NCBI GenBank assembly: GCA_001788295.1
Contig: MGBO01000012.1
Location: forward strand, 1-35,177
From: Candidatus Roizmanbacteria bacterium RIFOXYC1_FULL_41_16
GTDB taxonomy: Bacteria; Patescibacteriota; Microgenomatia; UBA1406
Length of the DNA stretch: 35,177 nt
Direction of reading: 5' to 3'
In this document: piece after piece, positions 1 to 9,320 of the stretch
How the letters are laid out: every line of letters starts with the position of its first letter
Position numbering within the stretch: the first letter of the stretch is position 1
Made by a program: the position numbers and the translations under genes
Notes under the pieces: generated by a model
Seen by the model: the letters and a program-made list of their open reading frames with translations, nothing else
What the model was told of the DNA's origin: nothing
Databases searched by the model: none

Positions 1-39
1 AAGATTGAGTTTCACGACTGCTTTTATTTTTTTAGCCAT
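1..39 (-). CDS. rplK: 50S ribosomal protein L11, N-terminus only (runs off window)
   Basis: Minus-strand ATG at 39 reads MAKKIKAVVKLNL, the typical L11 N-terminus, directly downstream of nusG (standard secE-nusG-rplK order). Confidence 0.85.
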   Translation of the reverse strand, partial: MAKKIKAVVKLNL

Positions 40-594
40 TTAAATTTTCTGAATTTGCAAAAAGTCTAAATCGATTGGAGTTTCCCGACCGAAAATAGAA
101 ATCAAAACTTTAACCTTACCCTGATCTTCGTCAACACTCTGAACAGTTCCCAAAAAGTCGGTGAAAGGACCGTCAATTATTTTGACCGCTTCACCTTTTG
201 AGAATTTAGCTTTAAACTTCGGCGCTTCATCACGTGTAAACTTCATAATAGCTTCAACTTCTTTTTCAGAAATTGGAGTTGGTTTATTACCGGCGCCCAC
301 AAATCCGGTGACGCCTTCGGTGGTACGAACCACGAGCCAACTATCATCGTCCAAGACCATATTGACCAAAATATAACCCGGAAAAAGCTTTTCTTTAATC
401 TGCTTTTTCTTACCTTGCTTAATCGTAATGACATCCTTCATGGGAATGATGATTTCAAAAACAAATTTTTCAAAACCAAGTGTTTTGATTCTTTGTTCAA
501 GAGAAGTTTTGGTTTTTTGTTCGTAGCCGGCCTGTGTATGAACGACATACCACTTGGCTTCTGGCGGCACTGTTTTTTTAGGTTCCTCTGTCAT
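40..594 (-). CDS. nusG: Transcription termination/antitermination protein NusG
   Basis: WYVVHTQAGYEQK..., LFPGYILVNM, NGN plus KOW (FSKGEAVKIIDGPFTDFLGTVQSVDEDQGKVKVLISIFGRETPIDLDF). Confidence 0.95.
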   Translation of the reverse strand: MTEEPKKTVPPEAKWYVVHTQAGYEQKTKTSLEQRIKTLGFEKFVFEIIIPMKDVITIKQGKKKQIKEKLFPGYILVNMVLDDDSWLVVRTTEGVTGFVGAGNKPTPISEKEVEAIMKFTRDEAPKFKAKFSKGEAVKIIDGPFTDFLGTVQSVDEDQGKVKVLISIFGRETPIDLDFLQIQKI

Positions 595-596
595 TT

Positions 597-791
597 TTAT
601 CTTAATTTTAAAATTAATTGTAGAGAACTAGCAAATAAGAAGTCAAACAAACCAATATAGACTCCCAGCAAAAAAGAAATTATAACAACAATCATAGATA
701 GTTGCAATGCATCCTTTCGAGAAGGCCAGTCGACTTTTTTAAGCTCTTGACCGATATTTTGTGCCCAGCTGGTATTTACTGACTTATTCAT
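597..791 (-). CDS. secE: Preprotein translocase subunit SecE
   Basis: Small single-TM protein (ELKKVDWPSRKDALQLSMIVVIISFLLGVYIGLFDFLF) immediately upstream of nusG. Confidence 0.92.
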   Translation of the reverse strand: MNKSVNTSWAQNIGQELKKVDWPSRKDALQLSMIVVIISFLLGVYIGLFDFLFASSLQLILKLR

Positions 792-800
792 TGATTACTA

Positions 801-806
801 ATTATA
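801..806 (-). promoter_or_regulatory. Candidate -10 element (TATAAT) for secE-nusG
   Basis: Minus-strand TATAAT followed by 9 nt (TAGTAATCA) and the secE ATG; no convincing -35 box. Confidence 0.5.
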
Positions 807-835
807 CAACAGAGTCTGTTTTTAATAAATAAGAA

Positions 836-3430
836 TTACGGTTGGGTGGTTAAAGTGGGCTCGGGCGGTGTTGGAGTCGCGGTGGGGGCTGGATCCTGAT
901 TAATTCCAATAGTTAAACTTGATTTAGTTTCCTTATCTTTCTCGTTTTTGGCCCGAAATTCTAATTGATATATCCCATCAGACAAATGCAAGTTCTGATC
1001 AATAACCGACTCAGTTGTGGTGATCTTAGTTTCGTTATTAACCAATACCTCAAAACTCTTTAGCTTTAAGTTGGAGATGACTTTAGCATAAATTCGAAAA
1101 TCATTACTGTTGATCCGGGTTTTGTCTTTTGGTTCGTTTATTTGCAAACTGATATCATCGAGGTTGCCATCGGAAACTTCTGTTGGCGGTTTCCATCTAT
1201 CGTCACCCTGTTCCCTAGCCCATCGATCAATCGCTTCCTGCCAACGGTTCTTACCATCAATGGAAAGAGGATCCTGTTCTTTAACCACAAAAAAGTCTTT
1301 TTCTTCGTAATTACCAGAAGCAATCTCGGATGGGTTGGCAAGCTTGCCAGAACTTTTGGAAATCTTCAGTTTTTGATAATATGGCGATTCAGATTTAGGC
1401 TCGGTACCGTCGACAAAATACTCGGATCTGGTGGGAGAACCAGAGTGAGGCAGAAGTCCAAACAGAGCATCAATTTCCATTGCGTTGACATTGTCCGGCT
1501 TGTCCATAATTCCATCAGAATAACCTTGAGAGAAGGCCTCCAGAAATATTCGTCGCCAGATTGGTGCCGCACCGCTGATTCCTGAAGCCAAGGCTTGGTT
1601 CATGGGTGAATTATCGTTATTACCAACCCAAACGCCCACAACCAAATCATTGGTGTAGCCGATGGTCCAGTTATCGCGCTTGTCATCAGTAGTTCCGGTT
1701 TTGGCCGCCACAGTTCGGCCGCCAATATTTAAATAATTATTCTCTCCAAAACTAAGCAATCGGGCGTTATTGTCGGTAAGAATATGAGAAATAATAAAGG
1801 CGGTTTCTCTGGAAAAAATTGGCTTATGAATAGGCTTCTTGGCCTTAAAGATATTACGATTTCGATAGTTTTTGACTTCGATAATACTTGATAAGCTAGT
1901 CGAGGTTCCTTCGTTAGCCATGGCGGTGTAAGCAGCCACCAGGTCAATTAATCTCACTTCCCCACCTCCCAATGTTAAGGATAGTCCAAAACGTTCCAAA
2001 TTCTGCTGAGTGGGAGCCATTGTTGTTAGGCCGGCTTCATAAAGAGTTTGGAGTAAATTCTTAACACCAACTTGAGAAAGAACTTTTACAGCCGTGACAT
2101 TGATTGAACTGCCCAAGGCTATTCGAATCTGAATTGGCCCGTGATATTTACCATCGTAATTTTTGGGAATATATGGCTTCTCATTTTCCTGACCACTGGA
2201 AAACTCAGTTTCAACATCCATTAAGACACTGGAAGCTGTCATGCCGTTCTCCAGTGCCAAACCATAAGTAAAAGGCTTCAAAGTAGAACCGGGCTGGCGC
2301 AAACCCAAGGCGGCATTAAATTTACCAAACTCCTCGTCGTTAAAGTCGACCGATCCAACCATGGCTAGGATTTCGCCAGTTTTAGGATCAGCAATCACGA
2401 CCGCGGCATTGGAAATATCCAAACCTTGAGTATTGGCCATTTCTTCGGAAACAATTTTTTCAACTGCTTTTTGTAATTTTAAATCCAAGGTGCTTTTAAT
2501 AATTAAACCTTTCTGGTATAAAACATTACTTGACAGCTGTTCATCCAGAAGATCCTTTAAATAAAAAATAAAGTGAGGCGCCGGAAAAGAGGCTTTCCTC
2601 TTATCAAATTTTATCTGAGGTAAGGCTTCCAAACTGGCTTGTTCCTGATCACGAGTAATATGCCTGTCTTCACGCATTCGGCGAAGCACCTGTTCTGTTC
2701 GATCTAGGTAGGCCCCTTTTTCACCAATAAACGGTGAGTAACGGCTCGGGCTTTGAGGAAAACCAGCTAAAATGGCTGATTGCACCAGGCTCAAATCCTG
2801 AGCATGCTTACCAAAGTAATACTGGCTCGCCGATTCCACTCCCCAGGCAGTGCCACCATATGGAGTTTGATTAAGATACATTTCCAAAATCTGATCTTTG
2901 CTGTAGCGACGTTCAAGCTCAACTGCCAAAATCAACTCTTTAACCTTTCTCATCATTGTTTGTTCGGTTGTAAGAAGAGAGTTTTTAATCAGCTGCTGTG
3001 TTAAAGTTGAACCACCACCCTCAATACGACGAAACAGAATATTCTTAATCAATGATCGAGCAATTCCCCATAGCGAAAAACCCTGGTGCTTATAGAAATT
3101 CTTATCTTCAATCGCCAAAGTGGCGTTAACTAGATCAGGAGAAATTTCGTCTAGAGTCACTGGAATAATATTCTTGTCATCGTATATCTGATAGATGACT
3201 TTGTTGTTTCTGTCCAAAACCGAACTTGAGTACCGAGCGTTTTTAGTAATATTATCTGGCGTTGGTAAGTCTCTGGCAATTAACAATATTGAAAAAACAG
3301 GAATAATGATAAATAGACCGACCAACAAACCCAAATAAACCATCGGGTTGTTAAGCTTACCTTTAAAAAGACTTAGTGAGCGACGCCGCAAATTCCGCTT
3401 GCGAAAGGAATGGGCAAAGTCATAAACCAT
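836..3430 (-). CDS. Class A penicillin-binding protein (PBP1A-type transglycosylase/transpeptidase)
   Basis: GT51 motifs (AIEDKNFYKHQGFSLWGIARS, GGSTLTQQLIKN, EMYLNQTPYGG) and transpeptidase motifs (SVDF...PGSTLKPFTY, SSIN, KTGTTD); P/T-rich tail. Confidence 0.95.
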   Translation of the reverse strand: MVYDFAHSFRKRNLRRRSLSLFKGKLNNPMVYLGLLVGLFIIIPVFSILLIARDLPTPDNITKNARYSSSVLDRNNKVIYQIYDDKNIIPVTLDEISPDLVNATLAIEDKNFYKHQGFSLWGIARSLIKNILFRRIEGGGSTLTQQLIKNSLLTTEQTMMRKVKELILAVELERRYSKDQILEMYLNQTPYGGTAWGVESASQYYFGKHAQDLSLVQSAILAGFPQSPSRYSPFIGEKGAYLDRTEQVLRRMREDRHITRDQEQASLEALPQIKFDKRKASFPAPHFIFYLKDLLDEQLSSNVLYQKGLIIKSTLDLKLQKAVEKIVSEEMANTQGLDISNAAVVIADPKTGEILAMVGSVDFNDEEFGKFNAALGLRQPGSTLKPFTYGLALENGMTASSVLMDVETEFSSGQENEKPYIPKNYDGKYHGPIQIRIALGSSINVTAVKVLSQVGVKNLLQTLYEAGLTTMAPTQQNLERFGLSLTLGGGEVRLIDLVAAYTAMANEGTSTSLSSIIEVKNYRNRNIFKAKKPIHKPIFSRETAFIISHILTDNNARLLSFGENNYLNIGGRTVAAKTGTTDDKRDNWTIGYTNDLVVGVWVGNNDNSPMNQALASGISGAAPIWRRIFLEAFSQGYSDGIMDKPDNVNAMEIDALFGLLPHSGSPTRSEYFVDGTEPKSESPYYQKLKISKSSGKLANPSEIASGNYEEKDFFVVKEQDPLSIDGKNRWQEAIDRWAREQGDDRWKPPTEVSDGNLDDISLQINEPKDKTRINSNDFRIYAKVISNLKLKSFEVLVNNETKITTTESVIDQNLHLSDGIYQLEFRAKNEKDKETKSSLTIGINQDPAPTATPTPPEPTLTTQP

Positions 3431-3438
3431 TATGTTAT

Positions 3439-3446
3439 ATTATAAT
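3439..3446. promoter_or_regulatory. Overlapping divergent -10 elements (ATTATAAT) between the PBP gene and the micro-ORF/recG
   Basis: Plus TATAAT at 3441-3446 and minus TATAAT at 3444-3439 share 4 bp; start codons at 3453 (+) and 3430 (-). Confidence 0.45.
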
Positions 3447-3452
3447 ATAAAG

Positions 3453-3566
3453 ATGAATTCAATACGTCAACTAATCAAACTGACCAAGAAAAACCTGGCA
3501 AAAATTGTCATTGTGCTGGCTTTGACAGTCATGCTTTTTTCTTCGGTAGTTGTTTACTTTTTATGA
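3453..3566 (+). CDS. 37-aa single-TM micro-protein, translationally coupled to recG (ATGA overlap)
   Basis: MNSIRQLIKLTKKNLAKIVIVLALTVMLFSSVVVYFL*; the stop TGA overlaps the recG ATG; below the ORF-track size cutoff. Confidence 0.6.
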   Translation: MNSIRQLIKLTKKNLAKIVIVLALTVMLFSSVVVYFL

Positions 3567-5548
3567 ACCTTTATAGCAGTCTAACCTCCATTCCAGGAAT
3601 TGGTCCCAGCACTTATCTTAAATTAAATCGCCTAGGTTTGGAAAGCGTTCTTGACCTCTTGCAACTCTACCCGACTCGACACGACGATTATTCCTTAATT
3701 AGCAGCATTGCTTTTTTACAAACGGGCGAAACAGTAACGATCAAAGCCACTGTTGTTAGCAGTAGTCAAAACTTAACCAGACGTAATTTTGCAGTACAAA
3801 CATTGAAAATTAAAGATCAGTCAGACACGATTGAGGCAATCTGGTTTAATCAACCCTATGTTCTTAGGCAATTTAAATCGGGACAAACGTATTTATTCAG
3901 CGGCAAAGTCTCACAATTTGGATCAAAGCTGGTGTTATTAGTGGCAGAGTATGAACCTGAAGACACAATACAAATTCATACCGCCAGGTTTGTTCCTTAT
4001 TACACCGGTCGCCTTGGTGTGTCCAGTAAGGTTTTAAGACAGAAAATATTTTATGTTTTGGGTCAATTGACTGCAAAAGACTTTATGCTCGATCCAATTC
4101 CAAAACTAAGTCAACTAAAATTACTTTCCAGTCAGCAGGCTCTAATCAATATTCATTTTCCTAAAAACGCACTTTTACTCAAACAAGCTAAAGAAAGACT
4201 GGCTTTTGAACAATTATTAGACCTAAAATTAAACCAATTACAAAAACAAATTAACCTGCAAACAAAATCCGGACCTAAAATAACTATCGATGTCAGACAG
4301 CTAGGTCAGTTTTTTGTTAAGAACCTGCCTTTTCAACTAACCGCTAGTCAACATAAAACAATCAGTGAGATCAATGACGATTTTGGCAGCAAACAACCTC
4401 TCGATCGAATTTTAATGGGTGACGTTGGCAGCGGCAAAACTGTGATAATGGCTTACGCCGCTTATTTAATGGCAAAAGCCGGTTATCAAGCCGTGATTAT
4501 GGCTCCAACCGAGGCATTAGCGCACCAGCATTACCAAAGTTTTGGTGAGTTATTGAAGTTTGCCAATGTAAAATGCGGCTTGTTAACCGCCAAAAACAAG
4601 ATAAGTAATCTCGATCAATATTCGATTTTAATCGGGACTCACGCACTGCTTTATGCCAAGCTGAATTTTACCAAAATTGGCTTATTGATTATAGATGAAC
4701 AACACAAATTTGGCGTCAGTCAACGACAGGTTCTGACAGACGATAAACACTGGCAGCCTTTTGTCCTAATGGTGTCAGCAACACCCATTCCCCGATCGTT
4801 GGCCCTAACTCTTTATGGCCAAACCCAGGTTTCATATTTAACCGAAAGTCCTAATTCATTCCTAGTCAAAACTTATTTGGTTCCTGAAAGCAAGCATTTA
4901 AAGAGTTATCAATGGATTCGAAATCAAATAAAGGCGCATCAGGTTCAGATATACGTTGTTTGTGCCGCAATTGAAAACAAGCAAGGCAGAATTAACGAGC
5001 TCAAAACCGTGACTCAAGAGAAGGAAAAATTACAAGAATTGCTGCCGGAATTGAGAATAGAGAGCATTCACAGCAAACATCCGCAAAAAAACGAGTATTT
5101 GAATCAATTCCGTAAGCACGCACTGGATATTTTGATCACCACTTCTCTGATTGAAGTCGGTCTGGATATTGGCAACGCCAGTATTATGTTGATTGAGGAT
5201 GCGGATCGATTTGGACTTAGCCAGTTACACCAACTTCGAGGTCGTATTGGTCGCCGGGGCCAACAGGCTTTTTGTTTTTTATTTTCCCAAAGCCAAACAC
5301 CCTCGATTTTATCACGCTTAAGAGTACTTGAAAAAAACCATAATGCTTTAGAGATAGCCACTTTGGATCTGAAGCTACGCGGGCCTGGCGATCTGCTGGG
5401 AACGGCCCAACATGGCTTTAGTTTTGTTAAAACTGAGGATCTTTTAAACACTTCTTTAATTGAAACCATAGCCAAAACAGCAAAACAAATTCTTGCTAAT
5501 TATGAAACTAAGGGTTATACTTCAATATTAGTTAATAAATTTACCTAA
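3563..5548 (+). CDS. recG: ATP-dependent DNA helicase RecG
   Basis: N-terminal wedge/OB domain, Walker A (MGDVGSGKT), DEQHKFGVSQR, SATPIPRSLALTLYG, QLRGRIGRRGQQAFCFL. Confidence 0.95.
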   Translation: MNLYSSLTSIPGIGPSTYLKLNRLGLESVLDLLQLYPTRHDDYSLISSIAFLQTGETVTIKATVVSSSQNLTRRNFAVQTLKIKDQSDTIEAIWFNQPYVLRQFKSGQTYLFSGKVSQFGSKLVLLVAEYEPEDTIQIHTARFVPYYTGRLGVSSKVLRQKIFYVLGQLTAKDFMLDPIPKLSQLKLLSSQQALINIHFPKNALLLKQAKERLAFEQLLDLKLNQLQKQINLQTKSGPKITIDVRQLGQFFVKNLPFQLTASQHKTISEINDDFGSKQPLDRILMGDVGSGKTVIMAYAAYLMAKAGYQAVIMAPTEALAHQHYQSFGELLKFANVKCGLLTAKNKISNLDQYSILIGTHALLYAKLNFTKIGLLIIDEQHKFGVSQRQVLTDDKHWQPFVLMVSATPIPRSLALTLYGQTQVSYLTESPNSFLVKTYLVPESKHLKSYQWIRNQIKAHQVQIYVVCAAIENKQGRINELKTVTQEKEKLQELLPELRIESIHSKHPQKNEYLNQFRKHALDILITTSLIEVGLDIGNASIMLIEDADRFGLSQLHQLRGRIGRRGQQAFCFLFSQSQTPSILSRLRVLEKNHNALEIATLDLKLRGPGDLLGTAQHGFSFVKTEDLLNTSLIETIAKTAKQILANYETKGYTSILVNKFT

Positions 5549-5558
5549 AGACTAAAAT

Positions 5559-5711
5559 ATGGCACCATTACCAAAAAGACGTTTTTCAACTTCTCGTAAA
5601 CTAAAGCGTTTTAGTACCCGCAAGATTTCTCTTAAAAGTACCAATACCTGTAAACATTGCGGTTCTTTAAAATTGCCTCATCGAGCTTGTCCTAAATGTC
5701 TTAAAAAATGA
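5559..5711 (+). CDS. rpmF: 50S ribosomal protein L32
   Basis: MAPLPKRRFSTSRKLKRFSTRKISLKSTNTCKHCGSLKLPHRACPKCLKK*; CxxC...CxxC zinc motif; absent from the ORF track because it is short. Confidence 0.85.
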   Translation: MAPLPKRRFSTSRKLKRFSTRKISLKSTNTCKHCGSLKLPHRACPKCLKK

Positions 5712-6094
5712 AAACCGATAAGGATCCTCGGCATCTAAAACGAATTCGCCTTTTTAAAGCTTTATATTCTCGCCAATTTCCCAACACAAAAGCCGGAAGG
5801 TTAAATAATCAGGAAACACTAGAATTTAAACTTATTACCGAGCATTTAGAGTCGATTAACCAGTTAATAGATCGATATTCAACTAAATTTGGAGTCAGCA
5901 AGATGTCTAAACTTGATTTAAGTATCTTACAACTTGGTGTTTACGAACTGACTGTCAGCAAAAAAGAACCGGTTAAAGTGGTTATTGACGAGTGTATCGA
6001 ACTTGCTAAAGAGTTTGGAGGGACACGTTCACCCAATCTTATTAACGGTATCTTAGGCAAATTAATTGAAAACAAAAATGAAGACCAAAATTGA
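5708..6094 (+). CDS. nusB: Transcription antitermination factor NusB
   Basis: NusB fold signature (LDLSILQLGVYEL...PVKVVIDECIELAKEFGGTRSPNLINGILGKL). Confidence 0.93.
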   Translation: MKTDKDPRHLKRIRLFKALYSRQFPNTKAGRLNNQETLEFKLITEHLESINQLIDRYSTKFGVSKMSKLDLSILQLGVYELTVSKKEPVKVVIDECIELAKEFGGTRSPNLINGILGKLIENKNEDQN

Positions 6095-6770
6095 AGATTT
6101 GCAAAAGAAAATCAGGCACCATTTTCATAATTCGGAGTTGTTGTTATCGGCTTTAACTCATCCTTCTTTTTTAAACGAAAACAAACTTGAACGTGACTCT
6201 TATCAACGCTTGGAATTTTTGGGCGACGCTGTTTTGGAATTTTTAGCCTCTGATTTTTTGTTTAAGCACTTTAGTCAGATCCGCGAGGGGCGGCTGACCG
6301 AAATTAGAGCCGCTCTGGTTCGAACAGAAAATTTGGCTAAAGTGGCATTAAAGTTAGACCTGGGTAGCTGCTTGTTTATTTCCAAAGGGGAAGAGCTTAA
6401 TTTAGGACGAGTTAATGTTAATATATTGGCAGATACTTTGGAAGCTTTAATTGCGGCAATTTATCTCGACAGCACACTTGAGAGCGCCAAACTATTTTTT
6501 AATCATTTTATCAAGCCCGAACTTGAGGAAATTATCAGTCAGAAGCTGTATGTCGACGCCAAAACTAAACTTCAGGAATATCTTCAAGCCAAATATAAGA
6601 CCACTCCAATTTATAAGCTATTGTCTTTAAATGAAAAAGACAATTTTGATGGTTTTAAAATCGGGGTTTATCTTAACAGCAAATTGCTCGCCTCAGGCCT
6701 GGGTAAAAATAAGCGTCTGGCAGAGCAGCAGGCTGCCAAAAACGCGCTTGGAAAAATAAACTCGCTTTGA
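6078..6770 (+). CDS. rnc: Ribonuclease III
   Basis: YQRLEFLGDAVLEFLASDFLF signature, AALVRTENLA, LADTLEALIAAIYLD, C-terminal dsRBD; TTG at 6066 is an alternative start. Confidence 0.95.
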   Translation: MKTKIEDLQKKIRHHFHNSELLLSALTHPSFLNENKLERDSYQRLEFLGDAVLEFLASDFLFKHFSQIREGRLTEIRAALVRTENLAKVALKLDLGSCLFISKGEELNLGRVNVNILADTLEALIAAIYLDSTLESAKLFFNHFIKPELEEIISQKLYVDAKTKLQEYLQAKYKTTPIYKLLSLNEKDNFDGFKIGVYLNSKLLASGLGKNKRLAEQQAAKNALGKINSL

Positions 6771-6782
6771 TATCATACTATT

Positions 6783-7010
6783 ATGGCTGTCAAAATTCGT
6801 TTAATGCGCTTAGGCAAAAAAAACAAACCTTTTTATCGGATTGTGGTGATTGATAGTAAAAGTCCCCGCAACTCTACTTATTTGGAAAACTTAGGCAACT
6901 ATGATCCCAATTTGGACAAAGATAAAGTTAAGATTGATTCGGAACGAGTCAAATTTTGGAAAGAGCGTGGTGCTGTAGTCTCCAAGGGTCTTTTACGTAT
7001 TCTTAAATAA
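6783..7010 (+). CDS. rpsP: 30S ribosomal protein S16
   Basis: MAVKIRLMRLGKKNKPFYRIVVIDSKSPRNSTYLENLGNYDP. Confidence 0.95.
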   Translation: MAVKIRLMRLGKKNKPFYRIVVIDSKSPRNSTYLENLGNYDPNLDKDKVKIDSERVKFWKERGAVVSKGLLRILK

Positions 7011-7015
7011 TCCTT

Positions 7016-7690
7016 TTAGTCAAACGGGTTACCTTTGTTTTCGTAATCTTCTCCAACTTCGGTTGATTCTATAGGAGTATAGTAACGCTTAATTTGTTCA
7101 AGAATGAGCTGATCGGTTTTATCCAAAGGTCGAATTGGCTCGTTTTGAAGCTCAATATTGGGCTTGTAAGCGTATATATTGACTTCTAAATTAGTCAGTA
7201 CCCGCTTCTCACCAGACAAGTTAACACTATCAATGGTCAATAGTTTACCGGTAATAGACTTATATTCTTTTAAAAATGCCATAAACTGTTCCAAAGTTCC
7301 GGTACCAACTAAATTTAACGACTGTAGCTCGAGGCTGTCGGGCTGTATTTCGTGATATTTTAAATCATAAGACTGAATTGAAAAGCGAGTTTTTTTACTA
7401 ATTTGGTCAATCAAGCCAATCACTTGATAATAATTGAATTCATCCGGCAAAAAAGTTCCCAGCTTAGAAGCGTTAGCTGATAATTCCAAAACCGCTTCGT
7501 GATCGACCTGATCCAGATTAACCAAAGACAGCGACTGTAATTTTTCAATCTCTATTTTTGTTTGATTAATTTTGTTAATCAGCCAAAGTGTCGCTAAGAT
7601 CATTAAAATAATAAAAACAATTAAAGCCAGAAAATAATAACGAAGCTTTTTTATAATCAATTTGATCAGTTCAGATTTTGGCTTGCTCAT
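7016..7690 (-). CDS. Type IV pilus assembly protein PilO-like
   Basis: N-terminal TM helix plus coiled coil and a C-terminal ferredoxin-like segment; position after PilM/PilN-like genes; start taken at the internal ATG (track ORF 7016..7705). Confidence 0.65.
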   Translation of the reverse strand: MSKPKSELIKLIIKKLRYYFLALIVFIILMILATLWLINKINQTKIEIEKLQSLSLVNLDQVDHEAVLELSANASKLGTFLPDEFNYYQVIGLIDQISKKTRFSIQSYDLKYHEIQPDSLELQSLNLVGTGTLEQFMAFLKEYKSITGKLLTIDSVNLSGEKRVLTNLEVNIYAYKPNIELQNEPIRPLDKTDQLILEQIKRYYTPIESTEVGEDYENKGNPFD

Positions 7691-8255
7691 TGAAAAGAAG
7701 TTCATTAAACTTTAAAATAAAATCGATTTTGTAAGTCACTAGTTCGGTTTTCTTATCTATCACCGAATTAATGGCGCGGATTTCCAAAAGGCTAAAATAT
7801 TTAATCACTTTTGGTGACTCCAATAGATTGATCAATTTATAAATGTCATCTAGTTTACTGGTCGATAAAGTTACTTCTACCTCATGTTCACGATCAAGCT
7901 TGTAATTATCCACGATAAAAGAATCAAATTGATAGATGTGATTCAAAAGAAATTGATGATAAAGATAGTACTCGGGATACGCAGAATAAACAATCTTAAT
8001 CTGATCTAATTTTTTCAAACCATACAGAGCCTTGGTGAGCTCTTCGGTCGTGTATTCATGGCCGGTTTCTGTAACATACTGTTTGTTGGAAAGCGTTGTT
8101 AATTCCTTTTGAAAAAGCACAAATCTAATAAAAAGCCCTAGGTAGAAGAGCAATAAAAAAACCGTAACCGAGACCATAATAATTAACCAACGACTCCGAT
8201 AGCTTCGATAAATTTCGCTTTTTTTCCAACCTCTGATCAAATTGATCTTGTACAT
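7671..8255 (-). CDS. Type IV pilus assembly protein PilN-like
   Basis: MYKINLIRGWKK... short cytoplasmic 'INL' motif plus one TM helix; located between PilM- and PilO-like genes. Confidence 0.65.
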   Translation of the reverse strand: MYKINLIRGWKKSEIYRSYRSRWLIIMVSVTVFLLLFYLGLFIRFVLFQKELTTLSNKQYVTETGHEYTTEELTKALYGLKKLDQIKIVYSAYPEYYLYHQFLLNHIYQFDSFIVDNYKLDREHEVEVTLSTSKLDDIYKLINLLESPKVIKYFSLLEIRAINSVIDKKTELVTYKIDFILKFNELLFNEQAKI

Positions 8256-8256
8256 A

Positions 8257-9282
8257 CTAAATTATCGCGCCCAAGGAAATAAGATAATGATCGAGACGAT
8301 CTTTTAGTTCAGGGGCAAATTTAACCGTTTGAGGATTAAGGAGGCTTGAATTCAAAGGTAAGGTTCCATACTGCTGCAACATCGGGTGATCCTTAAACAA
8401 TAGCGAGTAACTGGCTAGTCCGGAAGCCGAATAAAGGTAAATACTATTAGGCAGTGTTCCGATTTTCTCCAAAGCAGACATTAAAATCTTGTGAACCTGT
8501 TTGGCAAACTCTGAAAAAACAGGCTTTATAATCTTTTGATAGTGGATATCCTCAGGCTTAATTGTGTTAAACATTTCTACAGCCGTGGCCCTGGGAATAT
8601 TAAGGTTGTTTTGCAAGGCTTTATAAAAAAATTCGGCTCCGATGCTGACGCTGTTGGTGGTTACTAACTGCTGCTGCTGAGTATTAAGAATCGAAATCTG
8701 ACTGGCGCCACGGCCAATATTAATCAGCATCACAAGTTTGCTGTTAAGCTTAAAGTGATTGTTAAGAATAAGGCGATATAAAGCAGTTGATTCGGATTCA
8801 ATTCCATTAGGATAAAGCCCGAGGCCCAAAAGATAATCGGAAACACGATCAATACTTTCCCTGAGAGCAACCACCAGGAGCAAAAACATTCGGTTGTTTT
8901 GCTTATCCGTACTCAAAATCTGATAATCAAAAATCGCCTTTTCAATGGAATAAGGAACAAATTCTTCTGACTGTAATTCAATGGCTGAAATAATTTCTTT
9001 TTCCGAAACTAAGGGCAATTTAATAATCTGTAAGGAACATTGCTCGTCCGGAATAATAATGTTGGTTTCGGCTTCGTTTAGTTTGGCATTAGTGAGAGAT
9101 TTTTGAATCAATTCGCTGCTTTGTTCTAAGGTTTTTTCGTCTTCAATAGACAGGTTGTCAAAAAAATTAGCTATTTTGAGGTCATAGGTAGTGGCTTGTT
9201 TGATCTCAAAAAGATCAGCGGCTTGACCGGAAACAATATCTAAACTGCCTTCACGCAAAAAACTGCCGACTTTGGTTTTCAT
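8257..9282 (-). CDS. pilM: Type IV pilus assembly ATPase-like protein PilM
   Basis: Actin-like fold segments (SEKEIISAIELQSEEFVPYSIEKAIFDYQIL, LVMLINIGRGASQISIL, SVSIGAEFFYKAL). Confidence 0.8.
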   Translation of the reverse strand: MKTKVGSFLREGSLDIVSGQAADLFEIKQATTYDLKIANFFDNLSIEDEKTLEQSSELIQKSLTNAKLNEAETNIIIPDEQCSLQIIKLPLVSEKEIISAIELQSEEFVPYSIEKAIFDYQILSTDKQNNRMFLLLVVALRESIDRVSDYLLGLGLYPNGIESESTALYRLILNNHFKLNSKLVMLINIGRGASQISILNTQQQQLVTTNSVSIGAEFFYKALQNNLNIPRATAVEMFNTIKPEDIHYQKIIKPVFSEFAKQVHKILMSALEKIGTLPNSIYLYSASGLASYSLLFKDHPMLQQYGTLPLNSSLLNPQTVKFAPELKDRLDHYLISLGAII

Positions 9283-9320
9283 ATCTATAATAGTAATAAA
9301 TTTTTGGTAAAAAAGAAAAG

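Noticed and set aside
1110-1585. ORFs 1110..1310, 1142..1585 (+) and 1138..1341, 1366..1572 (-)
   Set aside because: Overlap the PBP1A gene in other frames; no family signature, typical shadow ORFs.
5104-5475. ORF 5104..5475 (-) inside recG
   Set aside because: Antisense shadow of the conserved RecG helicase domain.
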